Part shown: in pieces, positions 59,201 to 61,717 of the stretch
Layout: the number at the start of each line of letters is the position of its first letter
Position numbering within the stretch: position 1 is the first letter of the stretch
From: Larimichthys crocea
Taxonomy: Eukaryota; Chordata; Actinopteri; Sciaenidae
DNA length: 64,000 bases
Assembly (NCBI RefSeq): GCF_000972845.2
Contig: NC_040018.1
Location: forward strand, 18,120,368-18,184,367
Reading direction: 5' to 3'
Position numbers and translations under genes: made by a program
The notes under the pieces: model-generated
Told to the model about the DNA's origin: nothing
The model's input: the letters and a program-made list of their open reading frames with translations, nothing else
The model's database searches: none

Positions 59201-60405
59201 GGGGTCACAGACACATGGTACACAGCCATGGGAGGACCCCTCTGATGGGACACAAAACAACATCAAAAACACAATAGATTCATTCAATCATGACTTACGC
59301 AACAACAACACAAAAGCTGTATAAAACAAAAATCTTTACATGATATAATTATGGGCAACATATGCCCTTCAGATAAGGTGAACACATTAGTTACATAACA
59401 CCCATTTTATTTCAATTACAGTAAATACAGCATGTTGCCTCTCAATGGAGTTTTTCTATTTTTTCCTCAATGTTTTCTCTTACGCTGGAGATGTAAACTC
59501 CTGTTGTAGTAGTTGTGGGCACAGTTGGTACACTGTGCGCCGTGCACCCCCTCTCGGCATGGGCATTGTCCAGTCCACATATCACATACACCTCCTGGCA
59601 CAGTGCCATGAATGTCACACGCACACGGCAGACAGCCCAGGGAGTTTCGCTGCTCCAGGGTGTGGTAGCCATGGCGACAAGAGTCACAGAGACGGCCTTC
59701 CACATGTTCCTGAAAAAAGAAAGGTACAAAAGATGAGAGGACGTCAAAAAACAAAACAAAGATGACTCTGTGTGTTAGATAACATTATAGTAACTCCAAC
59801 TATCAAAGATACCCCAAAGGCAGCCTAGACAAGAACAGCCAACAAGGTTTTGAAATGACTGTCAGTGAGACAGGTTTTAAACACAACCTGTTTGTCTTTA
59901 ACTGTTGGCTCTGCTACAGGCATTGTCTATAATTCACGTTTGTTTTTTTAAATCATAGGCTGTGTGACCATACATGGTGGCAGTGGCCAGTGACCAGTGG
60001 CCACGAGTGCTATAGCAATTGGAAGTATTGGGAAAAAAAGTCAACTATGGTTGACATTATTGTATGTAATAATAATAAAATATGATAAAAAAGAAAAGAA
60101 AATGTAGACTTGTTCACTTGCCTTACACACACACTGTCCTGTGTGAGGATCACAGTCTGTCCCAGGTACTGTTCCTTCTTGTGAGCAGTTGCAGGGGGCA
60201 CAGGACCCCTCCAGTCTTAAACCATACGAACCCCTGCCACAAGAGTCACAGCGCTGGCCCCCTACCCCAGGCTTACACTCACATTGCCCCCCCTCAGGCT
60301 CACAGAATGGGCTGAGGGAACCCAGGGGGTCGCAGTCACATGGGAGGCAGCCGTCTGGGTGGGACAGATTCCAATAACCAAACTCACAGCGGTCACAAGA
60401 AAGAC
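2797..60405 (-). CDS. ush2a: USH2A (usherin), partial: 34 internal exons
   Basis: Usherin is a very large extracellular matrix and membrane protein of photoreceptors and inner-ear hair cells, part of the Usher type 2 complex. Thirty-four minus-strand exons join in one open frame of 5,472 nt with matching intron phases throughout: laminin EGF repeats, four FN3, two LamG, then seven FN3 (one partial). This order is diagnostic of usherin. Short signatures such as [43 protein letters not shown] and LQPFTEYLYRV agree with vertebrate usherin as I remember it. Both gene ends are outside the window. By comparison with the 5,202-residue human protein, the piece covers roughly residue 723 to about 2,550-2,600. 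Thirty-two of the 33 internal introns use GT-AG and one uses GC-AG. No in-frame stop or frameshift was found, so the locus looks functional. The species is not identifiable from this alone. Confidence 0.96.
2940..4622 (-). other. intron w33-w34, 1,683 bp
   Basis: AT-rich, with a T run at about 4275-4290 and CT-rich sequence at 4206-4320. No recognised element. Confidence 0.7.
4623..4770 (-). CDS. ush2a: ush2a exon w33: FN3, first half
   Basis: 148 nt, phase 1 in, phase 2 out. The acceptor is CTCTTTACAG and the donor ATAAG then GTGAGA. It encodes [31 protein letters not shown] and [11 protein letters not shown]. It has the same length as w9, w12, w29 and w31 but different phases. Confidence 0.93.
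5178..5207. repeat. (CA)n microsatellite
   Basis: About 14 uninterrupted CA units. Confidence 0.9.
5783..6106 (-). mobile_element. teleost non-autonomous repeat (MITE-like), minus orientation
   Basis: The right end reads CACACTGGTCTTTAAT and the interior has GGTTGCAATCAGCAAC. On the other strand this gives ATTAAAGACCAGTGTG, matching the start of the copy at 19062 (TTAAAGGACCAATGTG). The inner parts also pair: CTATGTTTTCAGTAGT here against ACTAATGAAAACAAAG there. The TTAAAGGACCAGTGTGT end is one I recognise from a very common teleost interspersed repeat. Family name not assigned. The left boundary is approximate. Confidence 0.75.
6239..6260. repeat. (GT)n microsatellite
   Basis: About 11 GT units on the plus strand, 32 bp from a long CA tract on the same strand. 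The two are complementary. Confidence 0.9.
6292..6393. repeat. (CA)n microsatellite, long
   Basis: About 100 bp of CA with a few CATG and CAGA interruptions, the longest CA tract in the window. With the GT tract at 6239 it can fold into a hairpin in single-stranded form. Confidence 0.92.
7595..7750 (-). CDS. ush2a: ush2a exon w32: FN3, second half
   Basis: 156 nt, phase 1 to 1. The acceptor is CTCTCTCTTAG and the donor CCAGCAG then GTACAA. It encodes [28 protein letters not shown] and [10 protein letters not shown]. The w31-w32 FN3 is shorter than I recall the human domain to be (about 18 residues less in the C-C' region), but it has the cysteine pair. Confidence 0.92.
8233..8320. repeat. 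(GA)n microsatellite
   Basis: About 88 bp of GA with GGG interruptions. A homopurine tract with mirror symmetry can form triplex (H) DNA. Confidence 0.9.
9100..9615 (+). mobile_element. teleost interspersed repeat, diverged
   Basis: Two blocks match sequences I recognise as recurrent in ray-finned fish genomes: CCACTTGAGGCTGGCT with preceding AAGTTCCTTGAACG (about 9170-9210), and ACCCATGGCTGAAGTTACGG with CTTTATACTGTCTATG (about 9548-9600). The blocks probably belong to one old non-autonomous element. An open frame at 8941-9351 runs through it and is not a gene. Boundaries and family are uncertain. Confidence 0.55.
10131..10176. repeat. (GA)n microsatellite next to w31 donor
   Basis: About 22 GA units. 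On the transcript strand it is (CU)n beginning about 18 nt after the w31 5' splice site, where a pyrimidine tract can bind TIA-1 or PTB-type proteins. Confidence 0.92.
10195..10342 (-). CDS. ush2a: ush2a exon w31: FN3 start
   Basis: 148 nt, phase 0 in, phase 1 out. The acceptor is TTTTTTTCAG and the donor CAAAG then GTAACA. It encodes [28 protein letters not shown] and LYYKSK. A (CT)n tract on the transcript strand begins about 18 nt into the downstream intron. Confidence 0.93.
10551..10935 (+). repeat. long pyrimidine-rich tract
   Basis: Nearly 385 bp dominated by C and T on the plus strand with short interruptions (TCTCTT, CCTCCC, TTCATC). It gives a spurious 145-codon open frame rich in Ser, Leu, Phe and Pro. 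Low-complexity DNA, not coding. Confidence 0.85.
11122..11177. repeat. (CA)n microsatellite
   Basis: About 28 uninterrupted CA units. Confidence 0.93.
12621..12778 (-). CDS. ush2a: ush2a exon w30: FN3, main part
   Basis: 158 nt, phase 1 in, phase 0 out. The acceptor is TTCTTTTGACAG and the donor CCAATG then GTCAGT. It encodes [33 protein letters not shown] and [11 protein letters not shown]. Confidence 0.94.
13420..13441. repeat. (CA)n microsatellite
   Basis: About 11 CA units. Confidence 0.88.
13486..13526. repeat. (CA)n microsatellite
   Basis: About 20 CA units, 45 bp from the preceding tract. Confidence 0.9.
13940..14280. promoter_or_regulatory. candidate intronic enhancer with OTX/CRX and homeodomain motifs
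   Basis: Microsatellite-poor block. It has an inverted pair of OTX/CRX-type sites, CTAATCCC (13993) and GGATTA (14006), six bases apart. A perfect 12-bp palindrome TAATCATGATTA lies at 14215-14226, a P4-type paired homeodomain site. CTTTTTAAGCA occurs twice about 21 bp apart. CRX/OTX2 control photoreceptor genes and usherin is made in photoreceptors. Function is inferred from motifs only. Confidence 0.4.
16069..16216 (-). CDS. ush2a: ush2a exon w29: FN3 end and next FN3 start
   Basis: 148 nt, phase 0 in, phase 1 out. The acceptor is TGTTTTGTCAG and the donor CGAATG then GTGAGA. It begins [10 protein letters not shown] (C-x3-G-C) and ends [13 protein letters not shown], exactly parallel to w9. 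Confidence 0.94.
16295..16457 (-). CDS. ush2a: ush2a exon w28: FN3 middle
   Basis: 163 nt, phase 2 in, phase 0 out. The acceptor is TCTCCCTCTCCAG and the donor TTCGCT then GTGAGT. It encodes [27 protein letters not shown] and [13 protein letters not shown] 78-bp intron separates it from w29. Confidence 0.94.
18234..18298. repeat. (CT)n(CA)n compound microsatellite
   Basis: About 35 bp of CT with TTT interruptions, changing directly into about 28 bp of CA. Confidence 0.92.
19062..19370 (+). mobile_element. teleost non-autonomous repeat (MITE-like), plus orientation
   Basis: Starts near TTAAAGGACCAATGTGTATG and includes GATTGCAACC, TTTGTAGGAGAAACTACA, CTAGTGTTTGGTTTGTCC, GTAGATATAAAAGGCTCATT and TATACACTAATGAAAAC. 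I recognise these as blocks of a common teleost repeat. It is the same family as the copy at 5783-6106, in opposite orientation. The TTAA-starting end would suit piggyBac-like transposition, but no intact second inverted end was seen. Confidence 0.78.
19658..19703. repeat. (GT)n microsatellite, interrupted
   Basis: GT repeat with GTCT and ATGT interruptions. Confidence 0.85.
19789..19817. repeat. (CA)n microsatellite
   Basis: About 14 CA units. Confidence 0.9.
20142..20301 (-). CDS. ush2a: ush2a exon w27: FN3 end and next FN3 start
   Basis: 160 nt, phase 1 in, phase 2 out. The acceptor is (TG)9 TTTCAG and the donor GTGGA then GTAAGT. It encodes [23 protein letters not shown], then [18 protein letters not shown] of the following FN3. 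A UG repeat directly against the acceptor is a known site type for TDP-43 control of splicing. Confidence 0.93.
20308..20325 (-). repeat. (TG)9 at the w27 acceptor
   Basis: On the transcript strand the end of the intron reads (UG)9 UUU CAG. It replaces most of the pyrimidine tract and resembles the (TG)m(T)n acceptor of human CFTR exon 9 (exon 10 in current numbering), where repeat length affects exon inclusion through TDP-43. Confidence 0.9.
20947..20984. repeat. (GT)n microsatellite
   Basis: About 19 units with one TATG interruption. Confidence 0.9.
21346..21431 (-). CDS. ush2a: ush2a exon w26: FN3 C-E strands
   Basis: 86 nt, phase 2 in, phase 1 out. The acceptor is CCAATGATAG (poor pyrimidine tract) and the donor ATCACTG then GTAAAG. 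It encodes [15 protein letters not shown] and the sequon NIT. It joins w25 across a 282-bp intron to form PPARPNG, the usual usherin B-C turn. Confidence 0.91.
21714..21789 (-). CDS. ush2a: ush2a exon w25: FN3 A-C strands
   Basis: 76 nt, phase 1 in, phase 2 out, the smallest exon here. The acceptor is ACAATTTCAG and the donor CAGCAAG then GTAATA. It encodes [12 protein letters not shown] and [10 protein letters not shown]. Confidence 0.91.
21790..23109 (-). other. intron w24-w25, 1,320 bp
   Basis: CT-rich stretch at 22360-22570, otherwise AT-rich. No element recognised. Confidence 0.7.
23110..23250 (-). CDS. ush2a: ush2a exon w24: FN3, second half, acidic F-G loop
   Basis: 141 nt, phase 1 to 1. 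The acceptor is TGCTCTCCAG and the donor GAGGAAG then GTAAGG. It encodes [27 protein letters not shown], then an acidic stretch NDDGDDND before SSLTTPEE. The acidic run comes from GAT/AAT triplet repetition and looks like a lineage insertion in the F-G loop. Confidence 0.93.
23251..24638 (-). other. intron w23-w24, 1,388 bp
   Basis: CT-rich stretch at 23640-23860, purine-rich stretch at 23998-24065 and a short CAT repeat near 24136-24150. The open frame at 24147-24365 does not fit an FN3 domain and lacks suitable splice phases. Confidence 0.7.
24639..24827 (-). CDS. ush2a: ush2a exon w23: FN3, first half
   Basis: 189 nt, phase 1 to 1. The acceptor is CTGTCTGTCTAG and the donor TTCACAG then GTAAAG. 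It encodes [30 protein letters not shown] and [12 protein letters not shown]. It ends NGNFTG, a potential N-glycosylation sequon. Confidence 0.94.
24828..26619 (-). other. intron w22-w23, 1,792 bp
   Basis: A-rich at 24890-25110, pyrimidine-rich at 25260-25460 and 25690-25910. No element recognised. Confidence 0.7.
26620..26700 (-). CDS. ush2a: ush2a exon w22: partial FN3 after LamG-2
   Basis: 81 nt, phase 1 to 1, the second smallest exon here. It encodes [14 protein letters not shown] and [11 protein letters not shown]. The joined LQPFT-EYLYRV fixes the acceptor at CTCTCAAG. That acceptor is unusual: non-CAG, preceded by a CA repeat instead of a pyrimidine tract. The donor is AGCAGAG then GTAAAA. 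Confidence 0.9.
26701..27423 (-). other. intron w21-w22, 723 bp
   Basis: The acceptor end toward w22 is a short CA-type repeat on the transcript strand instead of a pyrimidine tract. No other feature. Confidence 0.7.
27424..27648 (-). CDS. ush2a: ush2a exon w21: end of LamG-2, FN3 start
   Basis: 225 nt, phase 1 to 1. The acceptor is TTTTTTGACAG and the donor TTCACTG then GTAACA. It encodes [24 protein letters not shown], then [15 protein letters not shown] and LQPFT. The domain boundary is inside this exon. Confidence 0.94.
27649..28328 (-). other. intron w20-w21, 680 bp
   Basis: Plus-strand purine-rich block at 27655-27735 gives the transcript a long pyrimidine tract just before the w21 acceptor. 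AT-rich elsewhere. Confidence 0.75.
28329..28608 (-). CDS. ush2a: ush2a exon w20: LamG-2, main part
   Basis: 280 nt, phase 0 in, phase 1 out. The acceptor is TTATTTCTTCAG and the donor AACACA then GTGAGA. It encodes [34 protein letters not shown] and [12 protein letters not shown]. LamG-2 has one exon here where LamG-1 uses two. The preceding intron is 116 bp. Confidence 0.94.
28725..28855 (-). CDS. ush2a: ush2a exon w19: LamG-2, first part
   Basis: 131 nt, phase 1 in, phase 0 out. The acceptor is TCTGTTTCAG and the donor ATGCTA then GTAAGG. It encodes [18 protein letters not shown] and [15 protein letters not shown]. It has the same length and phases as w15, which supports origin of the two LamG domains by duplication. 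Confidence 0.94.
28856..29353 (-). other. intron w18-w19, 498 bp
   Basis: Short ATC triplet run near 29074-29090. Nothing else seen. Confidence 0.7.
29354..29542 (-). CDS. ush2a: ush2a exon w18: end of LamG-1, linker
   Basis: 189 nt, phase 1 to 1. The acceptor is TGCCTCTCCAG and the donor GGTCATG then GTAGGA. It encodes [12 protein letters not shown], the closing F.GC motif of LamG, then [14 protein letters not shown] and the cysteine that completes the domain. Confidence 0.94.
29543..29955 (-). other. intron w17-w18, 413 bp
   Basis: AT-rich, nothing recognised. Confidence 0.7.
29956..30057 (-). CDS. ush2a: ush2a exon w17: LamG-1, later part
   Basis: 102 nt, phase 1 to 1, an in-frame cassette. 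The acceptor is ACTATCACCAG and the donor GATTCAG then GTAGGT. It encodes the serine-rich [16 protein letters not shown], then [16 protein letters not shown], the LamG IGG.P motif. Confidence 0.92.
30058..30632 (-). other. intron w16-w17, 575 bp
   Basis: Contains a GAAA-type tract at 30300-30350. Nothing else recognised. Confidence 0.72.
30300..30350. repeat. (GAAA)n / (GAAACAAA)n tract
   Basis: Purine-rich tetranucleotide repeat with regular ACAA interruptions. Confidence 0.85.
30633..30759 (-). CDS. ush2a: ush2a exon w16: LamG-1, middle
   Basis: 127 nt, phase 0 in, phase 1 out. The acceptor is ATGTGTTGTAG (weak pyrimidine tract) and the donor ACAGAG then GTAACT. It encodes [13 protein letters not shown], the LamG signature [15 protein letters not shown] and VVNNQYRG. 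Confidence 0.93.
32290..32425 (+). pseudogene. decayed LINE reverse transcriptase fragment
   Basis: The plus-strand frame through 32340-32400 reads [18 protein letters not shown], then a stop, then VSLLSQIIH. This is the core non-LTR reverse transcriptase block (GVPQGS.LGPLLFSLY followed by LPL..II) seen in teleost L2/CR1-type LINEs. The stop replaces the expected Tyr. Flanking frame is short and no catalytic YADD block follows in frame, so it is a small relic. Confidence 0.7.
32871..32895. repeat. short perfect inverted repeat
   Basis: AAACTGTGTG, five-base loop TGTTT, then CACACAGTTT: a 10-bp perfect stem. No run of T follows and there is no reason to call it a terminator. Confidence 0.8.
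32990..33020. repeat. (GT)n microsatellite
   Basis: About 15 uninterrupted units. Confidence 0.9.
33583..33626. repeat. (GT)n microsatellite
   Basis: About 22 uninterrupted units. Confidence 0.92.
34469..34599 (-). CDS. ush2a: ush2a exon w15: LamG-1, first part
   Basis: 131 nt, phase 1 in, phase 0 out. The acceptor is TTTGTATCAG and the donor CCACAG then GTATGT. It encodes the LamG strands [31 protein letters not shown] and YFLFDPQ. It lies 7.5 kb downstream of w14 and has the same length and phases as w19, the matching exon of LamG-2. Confidence 0.94.
35476..35530. repeat. (CT)n(CA)n compound microsatellite
   Basis: About 12 bp CT followed by about 42 bp CA. Confidence 0.92.
38095..38124. 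repeat. (CA)n microsatellite
   Basis: About 14 CA units. Confidence 0.9.
39110..39400. promoter_or_regulatory. candidate conserved non-coding element
   Basis: Dense homeodomain-type cores: CATTAATCAG, TATTAATGAG, GCTAGCTAATTACACC, TGATTAATCTTT, ATATTAATTAAGG. Compositionally complex and free of microsatellites inside the long w14-w15 intron. Regulatory role is inferred from motif density only. Confidence 0.35.
42132..42255 (-). CDS. ush2a: ush2a exon w14: linker into LamG-1
   Basis: 124 nt, phase 0 in, phase 1 out. The acceptor is TTTTTCCAG and the donor TTCACAG then GTATGT. It encodes [25 protein letters not shown] and LPVNTDFTG. The last motif is strongly conserved at the start of the first usherin LamG domain. 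Confidence 0.93.
42256..42634 (-). other. intron w13-w14, 379 bp
   Basis: AT-rich, nothing recognised. Confidence 0.7.
42635..42741 (-). CDS. ush2a: ush2a exon w13: linker/FN3-like half domain before LamG-1
   Basis: 107 nt, phase 1 in, phase 0 out. The acceptor is CTCTCTCCTCAG and the donor TATATCAG then GTTTGT. It encodes [15 protein letters not shown] and [14 protein letters not shown], the A-C strands of an FN3 fold that is not completed. The chain runs instead into the laminin G module, as in other vertebrate usherins. Confidence 0.92.
42742..47266 (-). other. intron w12-w13, 4,525 bp
   Basis: Contains a short GT/AT tract at 43583-43611 and a three-copy 126-bp tandem repeat at about 46028-46345. 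A complex microsatellite-poor stretch lies at 44740-44840. Otherwise AT-rich. Confidence 0.7.
46028..46345. repeat. 126-bp tandem repeat, three diverged copies
   Basis: The marker CAACAGATGT (third copy verified to CAACAGATG) begins at 46062, 46188 and 46314, a constant 126-bp spacing. Each copy also shares a preceding CTTTGG/CTTTTTGAG block and a following GTAGCTGTT or GTAGCCATT, then AAAATACATTCAAAAAG-type sequence. Copies 1 and 2 are closest and copy 3 is more diverged. The open frame at 46055-46261 spans two copies and is not a gene. Confidence 0.85.
47267..47414 (-). CDS. ush2a: ush2a exon w12: FN3-4, second half
   Basis: 148 nt, phase 0 in, phase 1 out. The acceptor is TCTTTTTCAG and the donor CCAGCAG then GTAAAT. 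It encodes [11 protein letters not shown], the E-F signature [15 protein letters not shown], and CTNTGCITS with the C-x3-G-C pair. It ends LPAG. Confidence 0.94.
47415..48930 (-). other. intron w11-w12, 1,516 bp
   Basis: No repeat recognised. The stretch 47860-47990 is complex sequence containing CACTAATCGAG and GCTTAATTAGC, a weak enhancer candidate. Confidence 0.6.
48931..49106 (-). CDS. ush2a: ush2a exon w11: FN3-4, first half
   Basis: 176 nt, phase 1 in, phase 0 out. The acceptor is CTGTTTCCAG and the donor AGTCAG then GTAAGA. It encodes [26 protein letters not shown] and [11 protein letters not shown] second in-frame AG six bases into the exon (TCCCAG) would give a product shorter by two residues. 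I chose the first because its pyrimidine tract is better. Confidence 0.92.
49107..50477 (-). other. intron w10-w11, 1,371 bp
   Basis: AT-rich, nothing recognised. Confidence 0.7.
50478..50759 (-). CDS. ush2a: ush2a exon w10: FN3-3
   Basis: 282 nt, phase 1 to 1. The acceptor is TTTTTGTACAG and the donor GGAGGGAG then GTTTGT. It encodes [11 protein letters not shown], a long C-C'/E loop with [10 protein letters not shown], and the F-G strands [13 protein letters not shown]. It ends at TARTMEGG. This FN3 lacks the cysteine pair. Confidence 0.94.
51990..52121. repeat. imperfect tandem duplication, unit about 81-87 bp
   Basis: GAGACACAGAGGAACCCATG (51991) and GAGACACAAACAGAGAGAAA (52072) begin parallel copies. 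TATGACACTG ends each, at 52024 and 52111. Both carry ACCCA, TAACAAGGCT or TTACAGGGCT, and a tail rich in purines. Confidence 0.75.
52189..52212. repeat. (GT)n microsatellite
   Basis: About 12 GT units. Confidence 0.9.
52421..52568 (-). CDS. ush2a: ush2a exon w9: FN3-2 end and FN3-3 start
   Basis: 148 nt, phase 0 in, phase 1 out. The acceptor is CTGTCTACAG and the donor AAATG then GTATGA. It begins ACSSGGCTS, the usherin cysteine-pair motif C-x3-G-C in the FN3 F-G loop, and ends with [13 protein letters not shown] of the next FN3. It has the same length, phases and start/end motifs as exon w29. Confidence 0.94.
52761..52884 (-). CDS. ush2a: ush2a exon w8: FN3-2 middle
   Basis: 124 nt, phase 2 in, phase 0 out. 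The acceptor is CTCCCACAG and the donor CTGCAG then GTAGGT. It encodes [11 protein letters not shown] and the E-F signature [12 protein letters not shown]. Confidence 0.93.
52885..54202 (-). other. intron w7-w8, 1,318 bp
   Basis: Contains a recognised teleost repeat at about 53235-53450. The rest is AT-rich. Confidence 0.7.
53235..53450 (+). mobile_element. teleost retroelement-associated repeat, fragment
   Basis: Blocks GGTTCTCAGTCGTCCAGGTC, CAACTGGACTTG, GAAGACGTTTCACCTCTCAT and GACTGACTGGCAGGGAAACC match a repeat that recurs widely in fish genomes. I associate it, from memory and without a search, with the end of Penelope-like retroelements. No protein-coding part is present. Confidence 0.65.
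54203..54431 (-). CDS. ush2a: ush2a exon w7: FN3-1 end and FN3-2 start
   Basis: 229 nt, phase 1 in, phase 2 out. The acceptor is TTTCTTAAG (non-CAG) and the donor GGAAAG then GTAAGT. It encodes the F-G region [18 protein letters not shown] of FN3-1, then the A-C strands of FN3-2 with [16 protein letters not shown]. The intron before it is only 89 bp. Confidence 0.94.
54521..54679 (-). CDS. ush2a: ush2a exon w6: FN3-1, first half
   Basis: 159 nt, phase 1 to 1. The acceptor is TATCTGTGCAG and the donor TTTCA then GTAAGT. It starts [10 protein letters not shown] and contains the FN3 B-C strand signature [12 protein letters not shown] and the sequence [10 protein letters not shown]. The 159-nt length matches human exon 16. 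Confidence 0.94.
54680..55042 (-). other. intron w5-w6, 363 bp
   Basis: AT-rich, nothing recognised. Confidence 0.7.
55043..55206 (-). CDS. ush2a: ush2a exon w5: last laminin EGF repeat
   Basis: 164 nt, phase 2 in, phase 1 out. The acceptor is TTGACCAG and the donor AAAG then GTCTGT. It encodes [16 protein letters not shown] to the closing motif NHFGCSK, which ends the EGF-lam array in usherin. Length and phases equal those I recall for human exon 15. Confidence 0.95.
56166..56204. repeat. (CA)n microsatellite
   Basis: About 15 perfect units, then CGCACACACA. Confidence 0.9.
57514..57551. repeat. (GT)n(GC) microsatellite
   Basis: GT repeat grading into GTGC units at the right end, only about 90 bp from the w4 donor. 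Confidence 0.88.
57640..57820 (-). CDS. ush2a: ush2a exon w4: laminin EGF repeat
   Basis: 181 nt, phase 1 in, phase 2 out. The acceptor is CTGTCCAG and the donor CAG then GTAACC. It encodes [15 protein letters not shown] through [19 protein letters not shown]. It corresponds to human exon 14. A longer open frame overlapping it in another reading frame is a shadow. Confidence 0.94.
57821..59103 (-). other. intron w3-w4, 1,283 bp
   Basis: AT-rich with short CA runs near 58722 and 58890. Nothing else recognised. Confidence 0.7.
59104..59241 (-). CDS. ush2a: ush2a exon w3: laminin EGF repeat (last third of human exon 13)
   Basis: 138 nt, phase 1 to 1. The acceptor is TGTCCCATCAG before AGGGGTCC and the donor is CCTG then GTGAGT. 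It encodes [19 protein letters not shown] through CSGCRPG. The end at RPG followed by FYLSP is the same place where human exon 13 ends. As an in-frame 138-nt unit it could be skipped without a frameshift. Confidence 0.93.
59484..59709 (-). CDS. ush2a: ush2a exon w2: laminin EGF repeats (middle third of human exon 13)
   Basis: 226 nt, phase 0 in, phase 1 out. The acceptor is TTTTTTCAG before GAACATGTG. It encodes [11 protein letters not shown] to the end of one repeat, then [12 protein letters not shown] and most of the next, ending near YYNRSLHLQ. The donor chosen is CCAGC then GTAAGA. A weaker GTTTAC donor a few codons earlier is also in phase 1 and would remove a four-residue excess relative to human, so the 3' end is a little uncertain. 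Confidence 0.9.
59710..60121 (-). other. 412-bp GC-AG intron splitting human exon 13 equivalent
   Basis: Begins AAG/GCAAGTGAAC and ends CTTTTTTCAG on the transcript strand. AG/GCAAGT is the standard strong context for GC donors. The length is not a multiple of three and the intron contains stops, so it must be removed for the frame to continue. Confidence 0.88.
60122..60405 (-). CDS. ush2a: ush2a exon w1: laminin EGF repeats (first third of human exon 13)
   Basis: 284 nt, phase 1 in, phase 0 out. The acceptor is TTTCTTTCCAG before GTCTTTCTTG. It encodes the end of one EGF-lam repeat ([10 protein letters not shown]), one complete repeat starting CDCDPLGS, and the first half of the next, ending GQCVCK. 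The donor reads AAG then GCAAGT, a GC-type donor. The GT four bases downstream would put the next exon out of frame. It joins cleanly to w2 as [12 protein letters not shown], a normal EGF-lam sequence. Confidence 0.93.
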
Positions 60406-60562
60406 CTGGAAAGAAACCATGAGGGAGAAAAGGCATTTAGAGGAGGAGAGGAAAGAGTGGGACCAGCTGAGAGAAACAGAAAGGAAATAGAAATAATAAT
60501 AATAAAAAAGGAACAGATGCTTGCTTGTTCACCAACTAGCATTTCGCTTCTCTCTGTTTGCA

Positions 60563-60564
<2 letters not shown>

Positions 60565-60607
<43 letters not shown>

Positions 60608-60621
60608 GCGTGTGCGTGTGT
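60565..60621. repeat. (GT)n microsatellite
   Basis: About 19 perfect GT units followed by GTGC/GTGT units, 160 bp upstream of exon w1. Confidence 0.92.
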
Positions 60622-61679
60622 GAGAAATGTGAGAGCGAGAGAAATGGTGGGTGAGTGTATAAAACTGCCATCATTAGGGCCAGGCCCTCTACATATGATG
60701 GATCACTCACCTAAGGCCAAACACTTAATTTCACTGAGCGAGAAAATAAATAAATTAAGCAACTACAAGAAAAGAATGGAGGGAAAGAAAAAGAAGAGAT
60801 GGTGGGATATAAAGAAGGATAGAGGAGTATAAAAACTATACTGAATTACCATCAGGTGTAAAAACAAGAAAAGGTGATTTCTGTTCAAGAAAAACACTGG
60901 CTTTAAAGAAATGAAAACTTTTTTTTCTGTTTTTTATAATTATTCATTAACAGGATTTAGATTTTGTCTTTTAAAAACATCGATAATGCAAAAAGTGTCT
61001 TATTAAGGAGTTAAGCATGAACATTTAAGGCCTGCCATATTAGTTTAACATCACGCAGTATTTGCAATGTTATGCAGTAAAGCACTTGAAATGAACCGAT
61101 TCATTGTTTCAGTTCAGTTATTGCTCTTTATTCATTCATTCATTCATGTGTCATTTATTTATCTTAAATTTAGGTGCTAGTCTATCAGATCAGCATGTTA
61201 TTTGGATATTGTGGCAAATTATTTTGTTAAATTATTTTTGTTCTGTTTCTAATTATTGTATAATAGCAAACACCCAAACGTGTCATACATTTAGAAGGAG
61301 GTTTTATGGTTACAGCCGCAGTGCTAGGCTATAAGGCTAGTTAAACTATGATATGCGGTGTGAGCGAGCAGGGCTTATTTGAATATGCCATACGTATTCC
61401 ATGACAGGCAATCTGTCCCTAAATGGATGCCTGGGGGCAACGCAGTCACCACAGCCGTTTATGAGGGTGCGTGTGTTCCTATGCAGGCGGGAGTGAATGT
61501 GTGTGCGTACAACATACATTCATGAGTGCAAACCTGTACATGTACTGTGTGAGTGTGTGTCCTACTGTGTGTGTGGCAGACACTTGGCATTTCCCCTGGT
61601 CTGCCCACTTTAATGATTTTATAGATATGAATGTATTTCTCTCCATAGATCATATTTCATAACTGTGCAATGAAGATAT

Positions 61680-61717
61680 GTGTGTGCGTGCGTGTGTGTG
61701 TGTGTGTGTGTGTGTGT
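61680..61717. repeat. (GT)n microsatellite
   Basis: GTGC start then about 14 GT units. Confidence 0.9.
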
